This document shows positions 46,160 through 59,544 of a stretch of 64,000 bases of DNA, one piece after another; position 1 is the stretch's first letter, and every line of letters starts with the position of its first letter. The stretch spans positions 48,587,137-48,651,136 of the forward strand of contig NC_073304.1 of NCBI RefSeq assembly GCF_027595985.1. Reading direction: 5' to 3'. Position numbers and translations under genes: made by a program. Below the pieces are notes generated by a model. That model saw nothing but the letters and a program-made list of their open reading frames with translations. It searched no databases and was not told where the DNA came from. The DNA is from Sorex araneus (taxonomy: Eukaryota > Chordata > Mammalia > Eulipotyphla > Soricidae).

Positions 46160-46439
46160 GGCGAGGGATGAGTCATCCCGCCTAATTTCCTCCTTCCCGG
46201 GCCCATCGCCTCCGCACGCCAGCCCCCTCCCGAAATCAAACAGCGGCGGGCGAAGATTCCCTTCAGCGTGAGGGGAGCGCCACCGAAATCAAGCCCGCGG
46301 CCTGCGGAGGAGAAGAGAAGGACAGGGCACTGAGCCAATGAGAGCTTCGTCATCTTGCCGACGGTCCAATAGGAGGTTGTTTACAGACCGGGGCGGGACT
46401 AGGAGGGGAGGAGGGGGCGGGCCCGGGCTGGCGCCCAGC

Positions 46440-46440
<1 letters not shown>
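46160..46440 (+). promoter_or_regulatory. TRIM9: Putative TATA-less TRIM9 core and proximal promoter
   Basis: In order: an AP-1 type TGAGTCA (46169-46175), two CCAAT boxes (46335-46339 and 46366-46370) 31 bp apart, and two GC boxes (GGGGCGGGAC at 46390, GGGGGCGGGCC at 46413). No TATA box. This is a usual CpG-island promoter layout and would place transcription starts at roughly 46430-46460. That start region is inferred. Confidence 0.65.
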
Positions 46441-47446
<1,006 letters not shown>

Positions 47447-47954
47447 TGACTCCCCGTGCCTGCTGGCCTCTGATTTTGCAGCAGATGGTTGGTCCCTCTC
47501 GTCTGCTCACGGAGCATCCCGGCGGGGGCGCAATGCAGGTACTGCCTGTGTCTGCTTCCCCCGTCTGGTGCATTGCAGGAAGAGCAGGGGGACCTTAAGC
47601 CAGCGCAGGGGAGTGGAGTTCCTCCAGAGAGTTGCGGGAACGTCCTTCCAGCGGTTCTCCGGGCGCGCGCAGCCTGGAGTCGGGCGTAGGGCATCCCTTC
47701 TCTGCGAAAGTGCACCCTGCGACCGCTGCCACCGAGCAAAACAGCGTTGCGTAACTGGACAGAGCCACTCCAGTGGTCAGGCCCGCTTGGTTTTCTCCAA
47801 GGGCAAAGCCTGGTGCCTGGTTCCGGGAGGAGTTCCCCAGGGAGGAGATGGGAGCTTGTTCGGTGGCGCGGCCTAGGGTCGTGGTTGGGAACCATCGCGG
47901 AAGCACTGAGCTGCTGGAGGAAACAGATGGTGCGAATCTCAAGGAAGGGGCTGG

Positions 47955-48475
47955 GAGGCATCGGCAGCGGAATACTAATGGCTGCGCTGGCCCAGACCCT
48001 GTGCTCCTGCCTGAGAGATGCGATGGGTACCTTAAGGGTGCCTAGAGCTGGAGAGGCCAAGTGGAAAGTGGGAGGGAGACAACAACAACAACAAACACCT
48101 GGTAGTCGCCATGGCAACGCAAACTCAAAAGCTGTGGTACCTGCCCTCGCAGAGGGGACCTGAGGCTGGAGCAGTAGAATCAAAGGTTTCTGGGTTTCTT
48201 TCCCGACCTGAAAGCTAGATAGGTGTACCTTTTCTGGGACACTTCCCCCTCCCCCACACCTCGACAGCCCCTCCCTGTCTCCCTGCTTCCCATCTTCCCA
48301 GTCATGCATATGCCCATTGCTCCAGTATTCTACACTTTCATCTTTCTTTAGTTGCGTGTCTAACTCTGAGACAACTGTTACTGTGTTTATCTTTTTGATC
48401 CCTTTTGGTGGAGTCTCCACCAAAGCTAGCAAGTGCCAGGTCATATGTCAGGTCATGCCATTTCTCATCTCAATC
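47955..48475. other. Single-copy start of intron 1
   Basis: Moderately GC-rich, with a short (CAA)n near 48080-48096. A 354-codon minus-strand frame (47380-48444) runs across this part and into the exon; I judge it a chance frame. Confidence 0.5.
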
Positions 48476-48479
48476 CTCC

Positions 48480-48920
48480 CACTTTCTCATATATGGTCCT
48501 TAGAGAAGATCTGCAAGAACCTACATGGCCTGTTCTCCTTTATCCTCATTATCTCATTTCTTTACACTTTTGCCCTCATTCCAGCCACACTGTTTCTCTT
48601 GTTGGTCAACATCAAACACCTTCAGGCCTTTGCTTTTGATGGTCACTCAGCCTGAGATGATCCTTCCCAACACTCCATTTTCTAATGGCTCACATTTTTT
48701 GGCCCCCTTTTCATGTTTACTCAAAAGTCACCTTTGCAGGGAAATCTTCCTGAAACAGTTGTCATCCATCTCAGGCACCAGATAATTACTTCCCTGTTTA
48801 ATATTTCTCTGTAGCATTTATCACCCTGGCACACTACATATTTTAATGATCATGTTACTTTTGTGTTTATCATTGCTTTCTCCTGCCTCCATAAACAATG
48901 GGAAATAAACTATAGGACGA
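48480..48920 (+). repeat. L2 LINE
   Basis: CATTCCAGCCACACTGTTTC, CACCTTCAGGCCTTTGCTTT, CAAAAGTCACCTTTGCAGGG, AAATCTTCCTGAAACAGTTG, GTAGCATTTATCACCCTGGC follow the order of the forward L2 3' half. Frames across it are not genes. Confidence 0.7.
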
Positions 48921-49323
48921 AAAATTGTAACAAAAGACTGCTTAGAGGGAAAAAGCACATCAAGGTCTGCATAAATCTCATTTTTTTCTTTTTAAATAAT
49001 CCACTTAATAGGGAGGACAGTTCAGATGTTTAGGCCTTAGTTCTGCCCCCAGTTCCCAGCATCCCTTGTAACTAAAAAGGCTAGCCAAGCAAAGCCACTG
49101 ATATTTTATTTACAGCAAGAGAAGAGAATATTGACTCTTTTTAAAGAAACAGAGATGTTTTCTCAACTCATTATTATTTGAATGTCATTTATGTTATAAG
49201 CATTTTTATAGTCATTTGTGTTCTCACATATACCCTATTAAATTTTGTTAATCCTGGTTGAAATAAAATTCAGCACAGATGTGAGCCTCCTTAAACATAT
49301 ACCTTCTTTTTTCTTTTTCTTTT

Positions 49324-49480
49324 ATTTTTGGTTTTTGGGCCACTCCTGGTGATTATCAGGGCTTATTTATGTCTCTGTACCCAGGGATCACTCCTGAAAG
49401 GGCTCAGAGGACCATATAAGGTACCAGGGATTGAACCTAGGTTGGCTATATGCAAGGCAAGTGTATTCACGGCTACCACA
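49324..49480 (-). mobile_element. Short SINE
   Basis: TTTTTGGGCCACTCCTGGTG, CAGGGATCACTCCTGAAAGG, AGGGATTGAACCTAGGTTGG; the head end is replaced by unrelated sequence after CAAGTGTATTC. Confidence 0.88.
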
Positions 49481-49689
49481 CTTCACCACCACCGTCGAAG
49501 TTCTCCATACCTTACACAAATATCCTTATGTTACTTCTATTTCCTTACATTGCTTATCAGCCATTTCCACTTTGCTATATACACAGGTGAATGAGGTCAT
49601 CCACATATCACTGTTTTTAAAACTTAAAATTTTTTACATGACATTTAACTTTTAACATTTCGTAGACTTTAGTTCACAGCAAATTTTAT

Positions 49690-49905
49690 TGACATTGCTG
49701 GGGAGAGAATGGGTAAAAACAAGATAGTTTTTATTTAAACTTATTTAGAAAGATGTGAAGGGAGAGAAAGAGAGAAGTACCTGCTTGAGGGAGAACAGAG
49801 GATTCTTCAGAGGAGAAATAGGCAGACAAAAAACCCAGAGAGACAAGCAAGCAAGACAGATATTCAAGGGAGAACACAGACTTGAAAGGCAAGCCTCTTT
49901 ACATT
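49690..49905 (-). repeat. LTR-like fragment, copy 1
   Basis: On the minus strand it reads as a pyrimidine-rich block (TCTGTTCTCCCTCAAGCAGG, TTCTCTCTTTCTCTCCC) that ends near AAATAAGTTTAAATAAAAAC, like the R region and polyadenylation end of an LTR. Homologous to 52975-53135 (shared AGAGGATTCTTCAGAGGAG versus AGAGGCTTCTTCAGTGAGG, and GAGAGACAAGCAAGC versus AGAGACAGGCAAGTG). Confidence 0.5.
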
Positions 49906-49909
49906 TTAT

Positions 49910-51790
49910 GATTTCACTTTTCAACCACTACAATCTATGTTAAATTGCCCTATAATACTATCCTTGGAAATAATAAATTAATCATCCAGTCTGGAAAAAC
50001 AATGTAGAGATGCTAAGAAAAAAAACCAACATGCTAATTAGTATAGTCAACTGCAGAATTCTTTTTGTGTGTGAAGAGGAGCATTAATTTATCTATTAAG
50101 ACTGAAGCAGCCTTTCAATCTTGTCAGACCCCCATCTATATTTGAAATGATGAATCATTTGTTGGTAATGGAAGTTGAGAATAGCCACTGTGCTGTGGTT
50201 TGAACTGAGTTTTAAAGTCCTGATTAAGAAAAATAATGAGGATCAGAGAGATACTATAGGGGATAAGAGGCTTGCTGGATATAAAATTGTTATTATAACT
50301 ATTATATTATAATTCATATAATATAGTTATGAAAAATCATAGTAATGTTAAAACTCTTGGTATACAACAGTAGAATAGACAGAAAAAATTAATTCATTTT
50401 GAAAAGACAAATTTTCTATTACTCTTTTTATGTTTTCTCACAATAATATGTATTTTTTTCAGTCAATATCGGGGTTATTAAGCTGCCAAGAAAAAATGAG
50501 GCAGAAGGATGACAGATTTCAACATTCACTTTTCATCTGTTACATGAACACATGAACAACAAACATTACCCACCCATCTTAATTTCTTTATAAGGCATAT
50601 TATGTGTTAATTCTTGATTTTTTTTACATAATCTATATATTCTAGTGAATGATACCTCTGTCCTCACAAAAACTCATTCACCAGAATTTCCATGGCCTTA
50701 AAAACATAGATGAGCAAAAAACTACACTAGATGGTTCTCCCAAAGTTGGGCAATTCATTGTAAACATAGATATTCTGAGATTTTAATATTTTTTCTTAGT
50801 GTTTAGTTATATTTATTAATCACTTTTAGTGATTAAAAATAATCTTGAAAGCAATATTTCTCTTATGTACTATCCTCTTAAATCTTCCACATTAAAGGAA
50901 AATGGATAAAGTTTATTTTTAATTTGTCTTAAAACCACTTATTAAAATTTATCAGCTGTCAGTTGATCAAACTAAAATGCTTTTCAAATATCTGTGGTCT
51001 TTAAAAATCCATGAAAAGTGATGTATGAGATGATATTCTAAGACATATAAGTGTCTAGTGACAATTTTTATTTAGTATCAAGACCTACTATATTCTTTTC
51101 CCCAGCTTAAATTGGAATAAAGAATTACTATTCAAAAGAGATTTTGTTTTTTTAATAAGAAATTAGAACTATAATTTTTACTTTGTAATCATAGCAACTC
51201 ACAATCCTAACTTTAATATTTTCCTAATACAAGTTTTATCATAGAATCAGTAATATGTTTATAATCATTCTTTTGTATTTGTGCTGTTGAGCAAGAATTT
51301 TCTTTTCCTTCCTAAACACTTAATCTTTTCCCAAATGTTATTTCTCTTCGTTTATTTTAAATGAGTATTTGCAGTTCAAACATTTAAATTAAACAGTTAT
51401 TCTTTCATTTTCAAACTATACTGGGAATAATATTTGTTGTATAATATAGTAGCATCTCATCAAATAATTTTCTATCAAATAATTTTGTAGCAAAATTTGT
51501 GTTACATTTAATATAACTAAAATAGCATTCAATTAATTATGAACAGCAAACAATAGAATCTGGATGTTTCTGTGCTAACTATAACATTATAACATTTTAT
51601 TTTATTCTATTCACTTGCTTCTAGTACAAATTAGAAAGTTTGTGTTCAGTGTAAATATACTCACAGGCATTATGGAGAATGTCATGGAAAAGTAAATTGT
51701 TCCTTTTAGCACTGATGCATAATAGATTTAGATGATAAGATATCTAGGTTTCCTTTTTGTGTTACTCTTTTCCTTCTGCTTTAAATATTT
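49910..51790. other. A/T-rich intronic stretch, no gene seen
   Basis: Nearly 1.9 kb with almost no recognisable repeat (a possible SINE head fragment near 50240-50278) and no frames. Candidate conserved non-coding DNA only by virtue of being repeat-poor. Confidence 0.5.
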
Positions 51791-51797
51791 TGCTTGT

Positions 51798-52085
51798 TTG
51801 TTTTGGGTTTACACCCAGCAGTGTCAGGTCTTATTCCAGCCTCTGCACTCAGGGATCACTCAAGGTGGTGCTTAGGGGACTATATGTGGTGCTGAGGATT
51901 AAAACAGGGGTCAGCATGTACTACTCTGTCCCAAGTGATCTGGTTTCCTGATACTACCTCTTAATCTCCACTATCTTTTAGAGGGCCTTCCCAGTGTTTT
52001 TTAAGAGCCATCAGAGGTACTCACAGTTCATTTTTTGTACCTTTAACTATGCATGGCACCCGTTTGAGCTAGTTCTCCAGCCCTC
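51798..52085 (-). mobile_element. Short SINE, split or duplicated
   Basis: GGTTTACACCCAGCAGTGTC, CTCTGCACTCAGGGATCACT, GGACTATATGTGGTGCTGAG, then about 150 bp of other sequence and a head-like GAGCTAGTTCTCCAGCCC. Interrupted or two partial copies. Confidence 0.75.
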
Positions 52086-52269
52086 ACCACTCTTTAAGAG
52101 AGCCTTATAATTTCTCTGTGCTTCCAAGTAAAAACTCAAATTATATTTGTGAATATATTTTAAAAATTTAGTGTTAATGGTACCAATTTAATTCTGGCAT
52201 AAGTATAACTTTATGCATAAAAGATAAGTTATTGTTAACCTTTAGTTCATGAAAATCTTCCCCTGAACT

Positions 52270-52462
52270 GGGAAAATAGTTGGAAGGACCAGAGTATGTG
52301 CTTGTCATGCAGGTGGCCTAGGTTCAGTCCTGGTGCCATATGGTCTCCCAAGCACTGCCAGGTGTGGCCCTGAGCACAGCACCAGGCATAGTTTCTGAAC
52401 ACTTCTGGATGTGATTAAAACAACGATGACAACAATAATAACAACAACAACAACAACAAAAC
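52270..52462 (+). mobile_element. Short SINE with (AAC)n tail
   Basis: GGAAGGACCAGAGTATGTGC, GGCCTAGGTTCAGTCCTGG, CATATGGTCTCCCAAGCACT, GGCCCTGAGCACAGCACCAG and a tail grown into ACAACAACAACAACAAC. Confidence 0.88.
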
Positions 52463-52974
52463 TTCAACCGCCAATATAGGGTGCTTTTCTCCTTTCAGAG
52501 CACAGAGAGAATAATACAAAGGCCACTCTGAAAGGTGTCCTGAAACAGGCATGTCTTCATGGAGAATGTGTAGGTGAATTAAATTAAAGGAATGAGAGCA
52601 CTCATTTACATTATTTATATATTAAACAAACTAATTTTATAACAACAGAACTAAAATTTTAACTAAGATGGGTCAGTTTTTCAGATTCTTCATGATGATA
52701 CTAACATTTTGAAGTATTTGTGTTTTTTCTTGTATATTTAATATGAAAACATGCTACTAATTGGAATTTTGGGTCAAATCAAAGTTTACATAAACAAGAG
52801 AAAATTACCATAGTCACCTGTTATTAAGTAATGATACCCACAGGCAAAAGTTATTCTGTCAACATAATAATAAATTATACTTATATGACAAAAACACTTC
52901 TTAAAATATATATACAATTGATTTTGGCAGGAGGAGGATAGAATTGTTTAATGTTTGTGTGTGTGTGTATGTGT

Positions 52975-53135
52975 GCACCAAAGTAGTTTTTATTGAATGA
53001 AACTGGTTTAGAAATGAGAGAAAGGAAAGGGAAAATATGTTCAAGAGATAGCAGAGGCTTCTTCAGTGAGGAAAAAACAAGCAAAGAAACATAGAGACAG
53101 GCAAGTGAGATATAATTTCAAGGAATGAAGAGCAA
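52975..53135 (-). repeat. LTR-like fragment, copy 2
   Basis: Same family and orientation as 49690-49905. On the minus strand it ends TTCATTCAATAAAAACTAC, giving a good AATAAA polyadenylation signal. Preceded by a TG dinucleotide run (52955-52970). Confidence 0.5.
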
Positions 53136-53317
53136 GCCTAATATTTTTTAATGCTTAACAATAAAATAATTCTAAATAATATCATTTGTCAGTTTTATTA
53201 AAGATTCTTTGTTATGGGGAACAGAAACTTACTAGAAGAATCTCAGAGGATTTTAAAGGAAATGAAACAAAACAATTTCACATGGAGAATGTAGCTAGAA
53301 ACTAAATTCACTCTCTG

Positions 53318-53660
53318 TTGTATCAGTCAGCTTGGACTAAGTTGTGCTACAGTAGCAATCAATCTCCAAACCTCCGTGGATTACAACAGCATTTACTTGC
53401 TCACAGTCAGTGTTCACTGAGAGTTCCTGTGCCCCTGTTCCATAGGGGCACATTTTTCTTATTCTTGAACTTTGTCAGAAAGCATATTTGGAATACACCA
53501 ATCTATGATAGAGGGAAGAAAGCAAAACAGAACAACTGAATGACATGGGAATGTTCTCTTCAGCTGTGACATGTACCTTGTCCATTGACTGAAACAAATA
53601 GCGTAAACAAGCCTGGTGCTCCTGCTGCAGGATGTACACTGTCCCAATAGGGAGATGCAC
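53318..53660. repeat. Ancient interspersed repeat, class not assigned
   Basis: CAGCTTGGACTAAGTTGTGC, CCTCCGTGGATTACAACAGC, ATTTACTTGCTCACAGTCAG and GCTGTGACATGTACCTTGTC resemble an old mammalian repeat I have seen but cannot name with certainty. No coding sequence. Confidence 0.5.
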
Positions 53661-53774
53661 AAGTTAAACACCCTATAAAGGAAGGCAGAGAGTATTTTGA
53701 AAAAATGCAGCCTACCACATGCTAAACTCCACTTCTCCCCAGGGATAGATTTCTTGGCCTGTGGAAGGCCCAGC

Positions 53775-54535
53775 ATGGCTCCTGCATTCCCAAACATACA
53801 ATATTTCACCACCAGTCCCTTCACCAGTGTACACTTCTGTCTGCCACTGCCCCTATCCCATTTGTCCTCCCCCACCGTCTGTCTCTGTGAGAGATGCTTT
53901 TTGGGGTAGGTTTTTGCACTGTAGTTAACAGTACTGTTACTGATAGGATTTCATGCATAACAGTTTACCACCTTTCAGCACCACCTTCTTCTCTGAGTTG
54001 ACACTTCTCTCCAACCATAATTGTTGCCACCTTTATGTCCTATTCCTACCCACCCCCACAGTATGTTTCCTACTGAAGACAAGTTCTCATGTTCTTTGTT
54101 TCAGTTGTTTGGGGCATTCATTATTCCACCAGTATTTTTTTTACTTCCCACATATGAGAGAGATAATTCTGTGTCTGTCTCTCTCCCTCTGACTAATTTT
54201 GCTCAGCACGATAGTCTCTAGACCCATTCATGTAATAGCAAATTGCATGGTTTCATCTTTTCTTACGACTGAGTAATATTCCATTGTGTATATGTACCTT
54301 CTTTTTTATCCAGTCTTCTATTTTTAGACACATGATTTGTTTCCAGATTTTTACTATCATGGATCATGCTGCAAGGAAAATAGAAAGCAAATGTCTTTTT
54401 TCTGTTTCTTTCTTTTTTGGGTCATTTATATTCCAATAAGTGATGGAAGCTCAATTCCTAGTGGTTTTTTTTTCAGAAATGTTTATATTGTTTTTCAGAA
54501 GGCTAGACCTGTCGACATTCCCACCAGTAGTGAGT
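53775..54535 (-). repeat. Older L1 3' UTR and ORF2 end
   Basis: TTTCACCACCAGTCCCTTCA, GTACTGTTACTGATAGGATT, GAGTAATATTCCATTGTGTA, ATCATGGATCATGCTGCAAG and CGACATTCCCACCAGTAGTG are the reversed L1 order. More diverged than the young set; same subfamily as 11205-11480. Confidence 0.75.
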
Positions 54536-54861
54536 GAGAGCTAGTATTTCAGTTTAAGATGACAGTTTGCTATCATCTAACTGTTTCTGTGACAGTCAGT
54601 TCATGTTTTTCTAGTTTGTGTAATGGATAGATTGACTTAACTTGAAGCAGAGATCTACTAGCAACTGCCTTGGTCACAGTTCCCCTTGTTGTTTGATAAA
54701 TGCAGATTAGGTCAGTGAATCACTCACCTCAAGTGCAAAGACTAAGGAAGCACAAAAAACATAATCAAGATGAAAGATCATTATAGTTCAATCACAAACA
54801 ACTATATTAAAATATCAAGAATGAGCAAGATAAAAATATTTTTTAAATCTATAAAGTTAGT

Positions 54862-55025
54862 GTGGGATCAGAGTGATAGTACCTGCAGAGCACTTGCCTT
54901 CTACAAAGTCAACTTGAGTTTGATCTCTGGCACCTCTGTATGGTCCCCCAAGTCTGCCAGGAGTGATCCCTGAGCACAGAGCAAGAAGTAAGCCCTGAGT
55001 ACTACCAGGTGTGTTCCCAAAACAA
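54862..55025 (+). mobile_element. Short SINE
   Basis: GGGATCAGAGTGATAGTACC, CTTGAGTTTGATCTCTGGCA, GTATGGTCCCCCAAGTCTGC, CAGAGCAAGAAGTAAGCCCT and a CAAACAAATAAACAAGC tail. Confidence 0.9.
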
Positions 55026-55469
55026 ACAAATAAACAAGCAAAAAAGATTGTTTACAGTGCTATGGTTGAGCCATATAGGAGCCCAAGACAAAAGGAAAAA
55101 TCAGTATTATGTAGCCTGGCCTTCTTAAAGATTCTTTATATTTTTGTTCATCATGGATTTTTGCAATGATTAATAAAATAATAATTTTTATCATTAATAT
55201 TTCTTTTAAAAATATTGTCACTGACTAGTCATAGTTTCTTCTTCCTAAGTTACCTATTTCTTCTTGATCTCATTCTGCTCTTTTAACTTCTCTACTGAGT
55301 TCTCAACATGTACATCAGACTTACCTACCTTTTATCATTTTCTTAGTCTAGACTTCACATCACCCAACTAACTTGCCAAGACTATCTCAGATTAGTCAGT
55401 TTCTTGACAATAATTTTTAAATGGAAAAATTATTTTCCACATTTTCTCTAGAAATGTACTTAAGAGTTC

Positions 55470-55610
55470 CTTTGTGTAACCCTTTTCAGGCACTTTCTCA
55501 TTTAACCATTATAAAACACATGATTTTCTATGAGAAAACTAGGGCACAGAAAGGGTATGAAGTCATACCACTTATAAAGGGAAGAGACAAGTTTGAATTT
55601 AATGAATTTA
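55470..55610 (-). repeat. MIR
   Basis: CATTTAACCATTATAAAACA, GAGAAAACTAGGGCACAGAA and AAGTCATACCACTTATAAAG follow the reversed MIR. Confidence 0.6.
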
Positions 55611-55614
55611 ACTG

Positions 55615-57465
55615 CTATTCTTTCCTATTTTCTGATGGCAAGAGAAAATCTATTACCGTAAAACACAGTTTTATGGACTTATAACATCACAAATAACAGA
55701 TTTAATTCTTGAGTATGAAAATTACTGAAAAATCTAAAATAATCTGTCTCCTAGATTTCCTGAAGAAACTACATGGTTGGGAGAAAAGAAAGACAAGTAC
55801 ATCAAGTATTGCATAGATGAGATCATTAAGATATTCTAGAGAGACCAAGTTGCCTTATAGTAACTCTGTTAGATAATAAAATACCACCAGCTCAGCCACA
55901 GATTCATATTCCTCTTCTACCAAAACAATCACTATAAAATTTATATAGACAGCTCTAACAAAACAGTCACTGTAAAATTTATAGACAGCTTGTGAGGGAT
56001 ACAACTCACTGGTTGAAAACTAACTTCACATGTATGAGAACCTGAATCTGATATTTGGCTCTGAAAAAGAAGTTACTGCTGCAAATAGCAAAAAAAAGAA
56101 AAATAACATTTCTTGGCATTTTAAGTATCTTTATTTCTGCAAATCTAAAATATTTGTGTATGCATTTGAAAGCATAAATGTAGTTAAATCTGTCTTCAGA
56201 CATTTGCTTTATGCTTACTTTTAGTATTTTTATACCCTTGTTAGAAGGCTAAAGGAAATGCATATTACCATTCAAGAATTTATACCTCCATGCTTATTAC
56301 AAATGTAACAAAGAACATGTAAACTGGAAAATTGTATTGCTTAAGATGCATATTGTTTAAACATATTATTTAAAAATAAATTTAAGGACTGTCCAAAATG
56401 ATTTTCATAAGCTCTACATATAGCCAAAGCTACGAATCAGTTTTCTCTAACAAGAAACCATTCTTTAGAGAATTAGCATCAGAAACTGAATGCTAAAATT
56501 ATTCTTTAATGTGGGGAATAGCCACTTCTTGTTATTAGCTTGTACACATGGATGATTAATTCTCATATAATGTTGACTTATGCATATGAAGCTAAGTGTC
56601 TAGCCAGATAGTATCAGTTCAGCTTTATTAAGATTGTTATTCATCCTCTAGTTACTCTTACTTTGCTTGAAGCTTGCATGTCAAGAAGTATCTGTTTGGA
56701 CAGCAAATTCTTATCACTCTCTCCCATGCTCCAGGAAAAGCCTATGGAATGACCACAGTGCTCTGACCTGTGCTGTTCTTCAGTCTAAGATATATCTAGT
56801 CTCTAAACAAAGAGGTTTAAAAAAAGAAGTAAATGTAATTTGGGGGGAATAATTCAGTTTCTACTCAAGACTTTGAATTTGTGGGGAATAAATGCTTGGA
56901 AAATCAAATATAAATAGGTTTAAGTATACTAAAAATTTTCCCAAAGCCAAAGGGTAATCCTGTAGCATAATTTATCATTTTTATCATCTCAGATTCTTTT
57001 CATAATTGCAAGTAGTCAACAACTGATATTACTCTAAATATATGTGGTATTTTATTCCATAATGCTACTGATCATATTTGCCAAGTACAAACATACCAAA
57101 TCTTGAACTTGATAAGTTTATATCTTGATAACTTGAATGCTATGCATTCCCCCATCATATGAAATGTTGTCTCAAGAGTTTTAGTCATATAAAAATCAAA
57201 TGTACAATTTATAGCATCTATTCAATCCTATAAATCTTATGTGGCATAGATAAATGTGTTATACTTTTAACAAGCAATTTTTACTGGTTTTGTTATCAAT
57301 CATCTAGCCAAAACTTAACAAGAAATATGATAAACAGTTTTGGGACACAACGAATGAAGACGCTTAATATTTTACAGTCAGTTAGTGTCATATGACTACC
57401 TTCTGCTATTATGAGAGTGACTCTTCTATCAGAGGAACAAAAAATGTTATTCAGTATTGAATAAA
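55615..57465. other. A/T-rich intronic stretch, no gene seen
   Basis: Repeat-poor. A local direct duplication (ACAATCACTATAAAATTTAT and ACAGTCACTGTAAAATTTAT, about 55925 and 55965). A possible tRNA-like relic at 56005-56060 is too weak to call. Confidence 0.45.
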
Positions 57466-57471
57466 ATTGAT

Positions 57472-57548
57472 AGTGGGTATAGCTTATTGGTAGAAAGTTC
57501 ATGTTTCATATATATATATGACTCTGGGTTCAATCCCCAGCACCAAAA
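57472..57548 (+). mobile_element. tRNA-Ala-like SINE monomer
   Basis: GGGTATAGCTTATTGGTAG (A-box-like), an AT-expanded anticodon area, then GGGTTCAATCCCCAGCACC (B-box-like) and an A-run. Resembles ID-type tRNA-Ala SINEs, unlike the main SINE of the window. It cannot be a working tRNA because the stems do not pair. Confidence 0.55.
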
Positions 57549-57549
57549 A

Positions 57550-58225
57550 AAGGTTAGATAAAATTTTCTTCTACTTTTTCCTTTGAATAACAAGAAATAA
57601 GATATAGAAACTTGTATAGACACTAAATTTCCTAGATAGCCTCAATCAGCATGATGATAAATGTTTGGAATTTACCATTCCCTTACAATTCAAAAACTGA
57701 CTTGTATATAAGGACATGGATTTCTTGTTTTTCTGGTTACTGAATATAAATATTTCACATGAATTTTAAACAACATCCAGTGAAAGGGAACATATTGTTT
57801 CTAGCATTAATAATTTTTATTCCTTTTTTTCAAAAGAGACTGCATAATCTCACATTTCTATCATAATGTATGAGGGCCCCAGTTTCTTCATTTTATCATC
57901 AGTTATTATTTTCTGTCATTTTGACTCAAACTAACTCTGGTGCACTACTTGCCAGCTTTATGGCAGCACTCTTTACTTCACTCTCTTTCCCATAGTCTCC
58001 TGAAAATATTCTGGTTTCTGCTTATCTGTCTTCACTCCCACCTTCAGTTACAATGATGTTCCTTACTTCCTGTCAATTGAATAATGACTTATGTATTTTC
58101 AGGTTACTTACCTAGCTAATCTCTTGACCAGTAACTTCTGAGGAATCTGCCCATTCCATCTGGTTAGTCCACCTTCTACCTTCAGTCTGACGCTGGTTTT
58201 CCCTATTCCTGACTCTTTTTATGTT
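57550..58225. other. No gene seen
   Basis: A/T-rich, then a pyrimidine-rich part (57950-58210) that may be a decayed L2. Confidence 0.4.
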
Positions 58226-58229
58226 TGTA

Positions 58230-58402
58230 TTTATTTTTTATTTTTTGAGAGCCACACCAAATGATGCTCAAGGGTTTCTCCTGGCTCTGCACTCAGGAAT
58301 TTTTCTTGGTGGTGATTCAGGGACCATATGGGATGCTGGGGATCGAACCTGGATCAGCTACATCCGGGGCAAGTACCTTGCTTGCTACACTCTCTTAGGC
58401 CC
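58230..58402 (-). mobile_element. Short SINE
   Basis: GAGAGCCACACCAAATGATG, CTCCTGGCTCTGCACTCAGG, GGACCATATGGGATGCTGGG, GATCGAACCTGGATCAGCTA; reverse orientation. Confidence 0.92.
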
Positions 58403-58404
58403 CT

Positions 58405-59540
58405 GTCCCTGGCTTCTTTCCCCCTGAGGGTCTCAAATCAGCTCTGAAAATAATAACTCATGATAATGGTTTAAGGACTAGCACTAATTCCAACAATGGA
58501 TTACTCTAATGTTTTTGGCCTGTGATGTTAAATTAAGGTTACAAAATATACACCTGGTTTACATTAAAATGTACTTGCATAACTCTTTCCTTTGAAACAG
58601 GCCATAAAATTATTTAACAAGATATAAGTACAGAATCCCTTGACATGTATCCACCACTGAGATGAAATGACCACTATTTCATAGAACCTGAGAGTTGTCC
58701 TTATATTGAGAGCAGGAAGTAAAGAATTATTTATAAATTTCACTGTTTTAAAAACAGCTCAACTGAGAATATGATTTTCATTTTTATTACACAAATAAAA
58801 GCATCTTTATGTTCCCAGAGAGAGAACTTAATAATAGATTACATAGATAATAGTGATGGCCAGTTTCATTTTCAAGGGATTCAAGTAAGAACTAGTTTTC
58901 ATAAGATGTTAAAACCAAGATTATGGAACAGCTGTTACTAAAGCAGTATTTGCTCCATGAACTAGGCTTTTAACATGTGGTTTCTCTTCTGCCATAAGCA
59001 ATTTGATTTAAAAGTGAGAAGTGAACTTGGAGGACTTTGTGTGATTTGAAGCTGAGACTAATGGACAGGAAAAGATCTGACAGATCAAGATCACCTTACC
59101 TCAAGAAAGTACTTTGTTGAGGCTACAATGTCCTCTTTAGAAAACATAAGATTCCTTTGTCCCTATTCCTAAAAATATATAGTCATTGTATGCCATTATG
59201 ATAGTGCTACACCATGTTTTATTAGTTGAGAGAAAAATGATGACATTATAGTGCTTTATATAAACTAGGAGAACCTGAGCTACACAGCAGGGATTCAGAT
59301 GAACACACAATAAAATAGGAGAAATGAGAATAAAATGAGGATGGAAGAAATGAAAAACCAATCTCTTATTAAGCCCCTTGAGAACAACTGCTAAAATGAG
59401 AGTTAGGACTAATGGCCTAGAGCTCAGCTAAAGAGACCTTTTTTTGTGATTAAAAGCTATAGTGAAGACTATCTATATGGCAGAATTTAGCTTACCTGCA
59501 TAGGACAATAAAACTAGATTATTCCTTACCTTTACTACCA
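58405..59540. other. No gene seen
   Basis: A/T-rich intronic DNA, no recognised repeat or exon. Confidence 0.45.
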
Positions 59541-59544
59541 GGCA

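Noticed and set aside
45375..46353. Short frames on both strands in the CpG island (45375-45575, 45794-46066, 45970-46353 and others)
   Set aside because: Proline/arginine/glycine-rich products typical of unselected GC-rich DNA; no splice sites or domains.
49690..53135. A complete provirus between the two LTR-like fragments
   Set aside because: The 3 kb between them is A/T-rich with SINEs and no gag, pol or env trace in any frame.
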